DNA from: Trichostrongylus colubriformis
Taxonomy: Eukaryota > Nematoda > Chromadorea > Rhabditida > Trichostrongylidae
Assembly: GCA_963978905.1 (NCBI GenBank)
Contig: OZ022261.1
Span: forward strand, 33,216,102-33,280,101
Length of the DNA: 64,000 nucleotides
Direction: 5' to 3'
Under the pieces are notes generated by a model, which was not told where the DNA came from, did no database searches, and was given only the letters and a program-made list of their open reading frames with translations. Position numbers and translations under genes: made by a program. Shown in pieces: positions 26,101 through 38,100 of the stretch (within the stretch, counting starts at the first letter, position 1; each line of letters begins with the position of its first letter).

Positions 26101-29100
26101 CTCTCACGAAAATATACACAGGAATTTGTCGACCATTTCGGCCCACACCTCCACCATCTATCAACCAATGTCAAGGTTGCCCTCCAGGGACGCAGTGTGA
26201 CACGAATACAGGTACTTGACACCATAATATTTATCTATATCATCGAATCATGCTTGATTTATCTAAACTTCCGATTCGAAAAAGTAGCGGTCCTGCGGAA
26301 GTCTTAACAGGTAGGAGACCCTCATTTCGAACCATCTCTTCACACCTCTTGGGCAGGGCTAAAACGGTCGTCGACGCTCTTGCACCAATGGTGATCGAGA
26401 TGGCGCCCGCCTCCGAGGTACTCAAAGACAGCATCAGGGGTAATGTGGTAATGGAGAAATTCCTACAAGAAGTCACTCACATGGTAGTCCTGGGCCTAAG
26501 AAGGCTACCCGTGGCGAAATCCCGGTGAAAAAGTGCCCCTTCGAGCTGTAGAAACGCCGCAAAACGCCGCAACCGTCCATCTGTCCCGCCTCTTGATAAG
26601 TCCATCCCGCCTCCGCATGACGTAATTCCAGATTGACTGGGGTGGGAGCGGCCAAGGAGATGCGGCAGGATCGAAGGTTTTGCGGCGCGCTTCCGCAGTT
26701 TTAGCTTGAAGCTCATTCCAAAAAATAGATGCAGTCGTATTTACAAACATTCCGTTGTGTTTACTTGGCAACAAGCCATTGGGAAACTGGATCAGGCTAC
26801 CCGCCTCTTCACGGACAGGTCGGTGGAAAGGGGGTCCTATTTCTCGGATTTTTTGGCCAATTCCATCCGTTCTTTCTTCACTGTCCTGTTATAGGCATCT
26901 CGACTTTCACATTCACTACTTCTTTCACTTTTCGTAGCCTTGCTTCATCAGTTTTTTTTACAGCCCTTTTGTAGGGTCTTGTGAAACGACGTAATACGAA
27001 TGACGAAGTATGAATTTTGCTTTCAGTAATTTCTGAGGTACGATTGTTAGTGAAGCACGCCTTAGTTTCAGGTATATGCAGACCGTTCCGACTTCCACCA
27101 GGACCTGCAGCATCGGATCCGTGTGCGGGAGTGCTGTGTCCCCTAGGAACGCAATGCGACTCTAACTCTGGTAAATTCTTGAAATAAACTATCACATTCT
27201 GCACAGCACAACATTGATTTCCTTTGGGTGTCGCATTTTTCATATCTGTGTCACACACAGGAAAGGGATGTGTATCTAATGAATCGTCCAATGGGCGCGC
27301 TCAGGCAGACTGTCCAAGGTGACGTCTGATAGTCTTTCATACGTTAATTTGTATTCAATAGTGGATTAGTGGATCCACCTGGGTGTGTACCCTATTCAGG
27401 ATGTCAGGATTTCACACCGCGGCATGTCCCAAGCGAAGCAAGGCGGAAGGCGCCATGTTGTTGGGTCCCGGAGCGATTACAAGTCAACTGCGTACCGTGC
27501 CCCTAGCATTACCGTGTAATCGTTCTCAGACCCAACCACCGCGGCGCGCATAGCTCGCATACACGGGTCGTACGCCGCTCGTCGTCGTGCGAAATCCTGA
27601 CATAAGGGTGCACACCCGATTCACCTCAGCTCTCGATGCCATACTCATCGTTCCCAGCGTCCCCTTAGGTTGAGGTTAAGGCTAGCACGATCGCATGTGT
27701 CTGCCTGGGCACTCTCACTTGAGTGTGCTATTTTCCCCCGCTACGTTAGTCTGTTACCACACACGAGCCATGCGTTGCGGACGGAGAATAGCATGCTCAA
27801 GTGTGAGTGTCCAAGACACACATATGATGCACGATCGTGTGAATCGCAGTTTCACAAGATGAAACTGCAACCTCAAAACTCGTGCCCTCAATCAGGAAAT
27901 CGCAACCACGTGCATAAGCGTGGCAATCGGACGATTACTTGAACGTTCGTTTCATAAACATACTGATAATTTCAATTTGACCGTTACAATATCCTGCTTA
28001 TTGTTAGGAATGTGCCGCCCATTTCGACCAACTCCTAGCCCTTTCAACAAATGCCAAGGAGTCGTTTGTCCGCAAGGAACGGAATGTGATTCTAATACAG
28101 GTGTGTTTTATAATTTACTTTTTGTCCTATCTGAACTTGACCTGCCGAAAAGCGACATATCTCCGCAAACATGTGGCTACTGTGCTTATCATAGCCCATC
28201 GCTTTTTCGGAGCCGAGATATGAACCCCATGAGCGTATTCGAGATACGGTAATGTGTGACAATATGTGACAATGTGATAGTAACAGTTCATAGTTGCTCT
28301 TATTACTCCAGAATCCCGAAGGTGCAGACCTTCCCACTTCAGAGACTTTTTCAGCAATGCTTTACTCACTCAAACAGTTAGCCTTGTTGGCGGGATTCCA
28401 GTCTGTCGATCGCGACTGCGTATGAGCGCTGCTGATTACAGATCCGAAGGTTCCGATCGATGCGACGGGGATGTGTTGACCATTAACGTAACCAACGTTC
28501 AGAATATGATTCCCATCTATCGGCTATTTAGGGGCATTTCCTTTCTCTTTCTTCACTGTCACAAGGCTTCTGTCTTCTACTTTCATTCTGAATGCTCTAT
28601 CAAGTTTTCGTACTTACTGCCTCTAGTAAGGTTTTCTGGCACTTCAACCTGGCAATTCAGCATTAAATGACAGTTTTCCCCTACTGGACGACCTCTTTCA
28701 GGGGCCATTTCCATGTTTCACAGATGACTGATACGATTAAAAATCTTATTGGCCGTCGCAATACAATTTAAACTCGATATATTGAGAAGACAATTAAAAG
28801 CACAAACAGCGAAGTGCGGCTTTGAAGATGACGCAAAAAAAGAAAGAACTGAAGGTGAAGTTTGAGGTGTAGTTTTTCGGTCTGCGCAGGAGGTCGATTT
28901 ATCAAGCTCTGATTTCGCCGCTTCCTAAAGTGGTTACCCGTAAGTCACTCAAAAAAATCAGGTATAGACTTCCAGGAAATGAAAAAAGACTCACGGAGGA
29001 TGGTTTCTTCGGGAAGCCTGTGATAGCAATTGATCTGTTCGGGTCGAATGATGGCATGAAGTAAATTTGACCATTGAAGAACGCCATTCCAATTCGGTAT

Positions 29101-32100
29101 TCGTTGAGGAGACGAGGCATGACCAAGAATGAATTGGCCATGGCGACATCGTGTGATGGCCACGGCGATAATCGTCCAAAAATTCAGCACAATCTGGAGA
29201 AAAATCTGTTCTTGTGGTAAGAATAATAACAACTTCCCTTTCACGTCCTTGGACAGAGTCCACAGTGGCCACTTCGACATTGATGGCGTCCAAGCTGCTC
29301 TTCATTCGACGATATTGTTCCCTACAATATATGATCGCGCAAATGCAGCCGGGGGAAATACCTTTGCGGATAAGTTGCCGAATGAACTGGATGCATGCGC
29401 GTGCTTCAGTCTCGTTATAATGAGATTTATTGCCCGAGCATACGGATTCGCCGTCAATATCGATAAACATGAACGGGACGTTCCTAGTAGGGAAGTCCAT
29501 CACGGACAGTAACATTTGGCGCGAATGGGGCGGGGTTCCGCTGACGAGCGCTCCGTCATATGCGACCGCATTGGGGAGCTCGATCAACGCAGGGTGTGCT
29601 CGGAACGTGGTCATCAGAGTGGTCACCGGTACCGCTGGAGCGTGCATAAGAGAACTCATCACATTGCGAGCCCCATGAAGGACTGGGTTGGAGTCGTGCG
29701 GGCATTTGGCATGTGGGGGCAGCTGATGTACGTCCCCTATTTAGACATGGCGCGCCATCTGAAGTCGACAAACTATCGTGAAGAGGGCTGGCTCCGGGAT
29801 CTGGGACAATTCGTCCCCGATGACGATTTTAAAAGAAGGAATATACGGTTCGAAGATTCCGGAAGCTGCCGTTGAGTTCAACAGAGATGTCGTAGTCATG
29901 CAGATCACCGGAGGACGACGTACCTGAAACATGATACGGACCATGTGCTTAAGTGTGTGAAACGTATCGTTCCGCGATCTCGTATTCTTTCTTGTCCTCC
30001 TCTGACATCTCCAGAGCTCGTTGAGGGTACTCCACATATTCCTCGAGTAGCTTACGATATCGCTTGAACTTGGCGCACAGCTCCAGGTCCGCTCTGTCGA
30101 GCTGGTCCCCGAAATTATCCGCGAGGGTTTTCAAAATCTTGTTCAAATCTACCGCCGTAGGATTGAGATCGGCGAATTCGGCAGTGTCTGAGATATGGCG
30201 CACGACCTTGAGATCCGGGAAATCATCCAGGGACAGCAAGGTTTCTGTGAACTGCGCTACAGCTGCATTGGAAGACGTCGTCACGATGACGGTCGTGTCA
30301 GGCTCTGCGGACGAGATAGCTGCGATCAAAGTGCCGATCAGTGTTTTTCCTGTACCGAAAGCGGCTTGAAAGGCGACGAAGGGCAGCTGCCCGTACCGAT
30401 ACGAATCGCGTTGCTCTGATTTGGAGTGAGGGTGAGCAGTCGGCCGCCGACATAAGATGGCTGGGCGTCGTAGAAGGCAGGAAGGTTGCGCAGGTGTGGC
30501 TCATCACTCGTACCCAAGGTTTGCTTGGCAAACATTATGTCGATGATACGGCTACCCGTAGAACCTGGAAGAAGGCCGTCAAACATATTCGAGTGGGAAA
30601 CGAGCTCGTACACCGGGTCTGCACCTGCAGTGGATTTCCCGAGGCGGACGCAGATCTCGACCTTCCGCTCACTGCCGACATCATGCCCGTAGCTGTCCAC
30701 CGCCGCTTTGGGAGAGTAATGCGACCAAAGGAACGCACGAACCATAACATTCAGCTCTTTCTGCGGCGCTACGGAGACCACGTCAACGATTTCAACGCGA
30801 ATCAAACTATCCGCTCCAGAAATGGAGAGAGCGGAGCTCCTGCCCGGAGTCCATCCTGCTTCTGAAGTCATTTCGCAGAGTGTGAACTGTAGACGCAGCG
30901 GAAAGCAGGAAGAAGTTGTCACTGTGGCGATGCATCTATGGGACCGACGATCGTCATGGGCAGCATCAACGGCGGCAAGGGTAGAGCACGCAGCGTTGCA
31001 AATCTTGGCTAGTTTGAGTTTCGATGCATCAGTATCTAAATGAAAATTATTAAAGTCACGCAAGCGATCCGCAAACCACATAAGATCGGAAGAGGAGGTC
31101 TTAAAAACTGAAAGTGGCAGTATACCTTCTTCTGGACGCATGGGTAAAAAACTACGAGGCATAGCTGACGATACATTGACGCGCGATAGTGCTGTAACGA
31201 TCTCGTACTGGACAAGACTGTTCAGGGGAAAAAAGCAGATACGTGGAGTGAGCGTGACTGCCTCAGGACATCCTTCAAAGGCTGTACGACCATGGGTAAT
31301 CCGGTTACGGTGAGTAGCAACTGATAAAATCATGACGTAAATAGGAGCATCGCAATTAGTGGGAGTCACGAAAGCAAAATGCGATACCCTAAAGAGAAAC
31401 TCCGATTTTCGGTTTTCGAGAGCCGTGGTACGCGGTATACGCGACCGTTCCAGGGTTGTCTGTGGTGACTGAAATGCTTGAAGAGTTGATTTGACGTCAT
31501 AAACCCAAACGAAATCCTTGACGGAAACGAGTGATTTGTTGAAACCACGCCCACTCGCAAGGATTTCCATGGCAAATTTATCAAGAATGATGCAATGGAG
31601 ATCGCGGCGATCAGGCCCTACCATAAAGAAATCCATTGCCTCGAGTACAACTCCACCACCCCATCCGGTTGAAACCACCTGGTAAAGCACTGGACGGTAA
31701 CCATTCCACACAGGTGGTACCGTTGTGTATGGGTGGTTCAAGGAAGTCGTTTCTTCAACATAAACAAGATCGAATTCAAAGTACGTACCGGCCATGAGAC
31801 TGTTGATCACCTGCTGGGATCGCCATCGGAACGCTATGGTGTCTTCCAGGTGTTGTAGCTCGATGAAAGGGATTTCAGTTGGAGGATCGCCTGCCTGGAG
31901 TGTTACGTGAGGAAAAAGAGACTTGCTAAATTCAGCTGACATATATCCGGAATCGAGCAGGTGGCGGTATATGTTTGTATCTAACCTGGTAATGACTTGA
32001 CTGGGGTCCTGCTCTTTAAGTACGCTGATGGGACGTGGATTGACGAGTCGAGTCCAAGGATGGTGGTCAGCCAAGTAATGGGTAAAGCCTACAGGTGTTT

Positions 32101-35100
32101 TGCGTGGAAGTTGGCTTGTATCTCTCAGAGATGGTGAACGGACTGGTAATGTCCGGAGCCGCTTAGCGGTGTGTGATGCCCCGCGGTTGCCAGCTGCGCG
32201 CCTCCTACGGCGTTTAGATTGGTGCGATTTCATTGGAAGAAGAGTGCGTGAAGCCGAACTAGCTGGAGCAGGGCTAACTGCCTTCCGGAGGTGTCCAGAT
32301 TGGTCATGGGTAAATCGCTGGCAAGAAGCTGGTCGCTGTTGTACTTCTTAGGAGGAACTGAAATAGACGAAGGGGAGTCCATGAATGACATCGGACTGAT
32401 GGTATTCGCTCCCGCATCTCTGGAGGATCTCGCTCCTGGAGACGTCAACGTTTCCGGTACTGCGGTGTCTTCGACTGTGGCACCTGGGGAAGAGCAGGAT
32501 GTGACAGTATCGTACGGAAAATCAATAGAGTGATTGATTTTGTCAGCCTCTGAAATAAGTGCAGACTCATTATTAATGCATTCTTCGCATTCAGTCACTT
32601 CAAGAACATGAAAACGGTTCTTATTTTCGGTCGCATCGCGACATACAAATGGATCTCTGCTTCTGGCAGTGAACAAATCTCTATGTTTGACCGCCTCTCG
32701 CTTCGATGAAGTCGAGCACCTGCCCTGACCGTCCGGTTGGATGTTCGGCTGCGTTGCGGACATCTGCTCATCCATAGCTGTCAACGATACAAGGAAGTTG
32801 TCTGGTTCACGCAACTTTTCTGGAAGCGTTAATTAAATAAACGATATCGAGCGAATCATGAACTTGCATTTATGGTAATAAGCCATGAGTGTAGACCTCA
32901 TATAAGAAAGTAGAGCAAGGTTGTCGTGAATTTCTTGGTGGATTCTAGAATGTTATCAGAATCAGAACAAATTTAAAAAACTAAACGAATGATTGACCAT
33001 CCCATGTTATGAAGCTGACGGTATGATGGGAGTTTACACTATGAACATACCGTACACATGAGGAGCGAGGGGGTCTTTTCAAATTTCGAAAATCGTAGTG
33101 AAAATTTTGTGAATTTGGGCAAACGCAACTCGGCTGTATGCTGGCAGGGGCACAAAAGGAACCCTCAACCTAATACAGAAATCAGGGAAATCGGCTGGAT
33201 AGATCAGGGGAAGCTAAAGCAAATAACCTAAGAAAGCGCATTTTCATTTAATTCATTCATGAAAAGACCTTTATGGTTTCACTGCTTTTAAGAAAGATCA
33301 CGCTGTAGTGACGAGCTTCACTCGTGAGAAATGTTGTTGTTCGAGGACGGTACAAACAAGGGGCTGATCTGAGAAATCCCCAGAAAATGGTATTTCCCAT
33401 GAGAAATGCTCGATAGAGAGAAGGGTATGGAGCTAGAAGAAAGAAGGATACAGTATTCGGCACGTGCTCGTTGCAGGATAGATCTAGGCTAACTGACATC
33501 ACCAGCAATGGGAAGATGAGGCGGGAGGATATCACGTGACCCGTTTCTGGTGGGTAATTCACTTCTTGAGTTTGTAAGTGCTGACGAGAGCACTGGAACT
33601 AGTAAAGGGTGTGCCGCCTAAGGACCTACGCATAGCAGCTGGCATTTTGAGCCTATGGTAACACTGGATAAAAGAATAAAGTTTTTAGCCTCCGTTTGAC
33701 CCGCCGCGCGTTTGCACATCGTGTTGGCAGGAGAATGCCATTGGCCCATACAATGACTTTTAGCATTTGTAAAAATCGCTGCTTTTATCCTCCCAGGCGA
33801 TGGGTTTGGCACAGATCCACCTAACCAGAAGGCTTTTTTGGTCTGAAAGGAATTTGATTCAGGAAACAGTTTGCAAGCCATGCTGCTAGAGAAAGATGAG
33901 TTTTCCTATGAGCCTTCCTTTCCTCCATGTATTGGACTAGATAAGCACTGCATTGCTTTTTAGCGACTGCTTAAGTAGCTAAAATTACTGGTAGAATAGA
34001 GTGCTGTCATTGTCCTTTGATAACTGGCGTACCTAAGTGGTTCGAACCCTCAAGGGTCAGCAAGCTTGCTATACGAATAGCGCTTACAAGCTCCTCATGT
34101 CAATTGCACCAATTCAGCCGGTCATATTATTCGGGCCGGGATACCGCGAAAAATATCGCATCATCAGACAAAGTCTACCGTAACCAAGGAAGGGTGCTAG
34201 AGAAAAGACCGCGTCTCAAGCTACATAGGCAGCCTTCAAATGAGCGATGAAAACAAAATAAGTTCACAAAGGAAGTTTACACAAAGGTGAGGGCACTGCC
34301 GTCAAAAACACCCAAAAATTTCAAAAAAATACGAGTATTTGAATTCGGTTACTGTAGGCTTTGTCTGATGATGCGAGCGATCGATGCATCGAAGCGCCAG
34401 CTGCTAGGCAAACGTGGATAGATTCTGTCATAATGCTCTCAAAGAGAATTATTGAATAAATTTATTCTCCCGGTCAAAAAGAAGCATAGAACTACCGTTA
34501 TCTATTCGAGATGCGCCATGCATTCCTCTAACACAGCGGCATTTGAATGCGATTTGACAGGTGTAATGTCTTGAAGGGGCCAATTGACGTACATATGAGT
34601 CAGTGTTTTCACCCTCCCAGAAAAGCTTGAGATCAATTTATTCACTTCAGTTGTAAAGGTCTGAAGGTTCGTTGGTTCGAGCGGGTATGGTGCCACAACT
34701 GTGAGAGCAGCGCCATTTGTCACTGCACTAAATCTGCCTACCTTAGTTTGCAGGTTGCCTTACTTCATTCTCATGATCTCAAAACATATATTTTCATGAG
34801 GTAAAGCTAGAAATAAAATGATTTGAAACATCAAACAGGGAAATAGAACTCAAAAACGATACAAAAAGAGCGACCTAATGCAAAGTCACTATCGGACTGC
34901 CACAAGGTAAGGTGAAGATCTTGTCAGGTTGAAAGCGGAACCTGAGCTTCATCCACAATCGCCATCACCAACAATACCATTACATTCATGCAAAAGCAAG
35001 ATATACCCTTTGAGACACTAACGCCATACGAGCACTGGTTTGATGAATGTAGAATCAACGAAATACCGTAATTTGGGAGACAGAATTGAAGGCAAAAATA

Positions 35101-38100
35101 CTTAATGAAGTTATTTGCACTCTTGCACTGATAACACATTGTTCATACTTGATGATCCAAGCGAATAAGCGAAAGGATATGTATCGATCTTGCTGCCTCC
35201 GCTGAAGTCACTGGTGGGCGACAAAGCGAATAGGCTACCAATCGATACATACATATTTTATTCGTTTTCCCATCTTCCTTTCGGTATTCTTTCGTTTGTT
35301 ATATTCGTTAGTACAATAGCTAACTCAGAGGAACATCTGGAAAGATATATGTAATGACGATTCACTTTTACTAGCTTTTCTTTGCTTTTCAATAGATGCC
35401 TCTCTATTATATTGTCCATGTATCATAATTTATCTACAGCATATTTTAGGCACATGCAGACCATTCAGACAAGCTGACGGTGCTTCAGCTGTCACTTGTC
35501 CTGCGAATTCCTATTATAGTAGCTGTGCGACACCCTGTCCCGACACATGTACTCAGGACAGTTCACGTTGCAGGTATATTTGTTGCAGCGCGTTTGTTAT
35601 TTCTTCTCATTCATGAAGCACATTCTACTATGTCTAGGTTGTGCTAGAACCGGACCACGAATTTTTTCTGTAAGCTCCGCCCACTCAAAATATACTACTA
35701 CTCCAGATTGATCAGACTTTTATAAATTGTCTTTCAGATAGATCCAAGACAGTCCGATAGACAGACTAAGCCGCTTATGTATAGTGGGGATAGGGGGTGT
35801 GTAGCCTTATGCCAAATTCTCGCGCAGCCGCGTGCGGCGAGCGATACGGCGACTTCCTTCGCGTGTGATTGCATATATTGCGTACACTACCTTTAAAGTT
35901 TTGCGCCCGAATTGAATGTTCATTGATCCTTTTACTTTTATATTATTATTTGTCTTGCTAGGCTACAAAAATTGTTGCTTTCAGATAATGATGAGAAAAA
36001 CAGCTATCTCTTCCGAGAACCTCTTTGGTACCATCCCCTCGCGTCATGAGTGGAATTCCTACCGACCGCGTCAAGTCGTGCTAGTGGCGCCGCGAGTGCG
36101 ATGAGACGCAGCAAAGCGAAAATTTGACATAAGGCTACACACCCGCGATAGGGATGAGCGCCAACCTTGGGTGCCATAACACGTCACCCATGCCATAAGT
36201 TCCTCTCTCGTGGGATATACTGGCCATTAATCCATCCAGTTGAAAGCAACCACTCATTCTCACAGTGTAAATGGGAGTCATAAAAGTGAACAGACGAAAG
36301 TGGTGAAGTGACAGATGGCGTCGCTCCTGCTAGCGTGGCATGGTGTGGGGAACCTTTCCATCCTTTTTTGGACTTTGAATTGGTACCAGACTCGTCCATG
36401 AGGAAAAACTAAGCAATTTGCTCATCGACTGGCCTTCAAAGGTTGTACAGACACATCACATAATACTAGTGCTGTAATGATTGTGGAGCTATTAAAATGC
36501 GTGGTGCATTTCAAAAGGCATCAATCGAGCTATAATTCTTTGGCTGTTATCGATAAACCATGCACTGCTTAATAGACCGAATATTTCCAATAATAACTGG
36601 ATCCTACTTCAAAGGCAGTAATCATTTTCGAGATTTGGTTGCCAGTTTCAGGGCATCGGAGCATGAGAAAGCGAGGAAAGCTTATTTTAGGACCCTGTCC
36701 TCTACAGACGAACATTTAAACTGAGAACAGAATGTGTAGCGAGAATCGCGTTGAAAAACGCGCCTTTGAGGCGCTTTTGCGATTTTAGCGTGCTTCACCT
36801 CGAACTCGTAGTTTCTTCAAGGTTGCCCTTCAATAAAGGCATATTCCGCGATATCCGGACAAGTCGACTTACCTCTTTGGTGGGGTAGATCCTTGCGTAA
36901 CTATCCGAACTGCACGTTTTTCGTCGTCACGGTGCGCTATCACGGTGCTACACCTGCTCGGACCCACCCCGACGCCACCCTTTTCGCTCAGTTGACCAAT
37001 AAGGGAGTTCATAGGTGGCGTCGGGGTGGGTTCGAGCAGGTGAAACGTTGTGATGGCGCACCATGGCGCGGGCGAAAAAGGTGCAACCTGGAAAGTTACC
37101 CATCGCGGCATGTGCCTTTAGCATGTTCAAAATGCAATCTCACAGTTATACTAGTCACAGTATAACAGTAACTTTTAGCTTGCCATGCATTCCAACATGT
37201 GTCTGCAATCAAGACTATGTACAGGCTAGCATTACCGACACGAGCTGTGTATTAAGAAGTCAATGTCAGCAACAATATCAGATTGATCGTAAGTTGACAC
37301 CTATAATAGTTCAGATCAGGGTCAAGAGCTTATCGAGTAATTCTTAAGCGGGGTCGTATTTGGTCCGTTTAGGGATGGAGAGCGATGGTATTCGATCCAC
37401 GATCCCCATAATTTCCATTTTAGGGACATCTAACCTTCTGTCTCTCTCAGAGAGACAGAAGGTTAGATGTCCCTAAAATGGAGAGTATGAGGATCGTGGA
37501 AATGTACGGCACACCTGTTTTTGAAAGGCCGTAGTGCCAATGAACTAGAGAATCGGGCGTTCCCTCACCCCGCTTTCATACTCAGCGGAAATGACGCCGG
37601 TAGGGCGTGGCCGGCAGAATTTTATCTGATGGACGCAGAGCGCGGTATTATACACAGTCGCCTCTGCGTCTCTACCCGCCTCTCCTTGCCGCCGTCATCG
37701 CAGCAGAGTATGAAGATGAATCCAGCGTCCTTCTGGCCTTTGGCCTTCAGAATTCAACACATGACAACTGGCGACATCGACAAACAATTATACGATATAA
37801 AACTCGAGTCACACATACAAACGAGACACGTAAAAAAAGCAGAACTATAGGGTTGGTTCAGGCAACCTGGTGGCACGGTCGTCAGTAACGGTCTCCCGTC
37901 TCGAGCTTCTTGTCCTCTTGTCTGAGCTCCGCCCATTCCCGACGGTCCTTTCGACGAATTGCATTGACATCTGGTAGCAAAGTGTGCGAAGCGTGTCGAG
38001 GATAAGCAAAACAATTAGATAGAGATGAGTCAGATGATGCCCCACTTAGACAGGCTGAGGAATGGGTTACTAAGTTCGATATTCCTTTGAATATCGCACC

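Noticed and set aside
30341..30865. 174-codon plus-strand open frame
   Set aside because: It is the antisense shadow of the helicase relic and has no similarity of its own that I can see.
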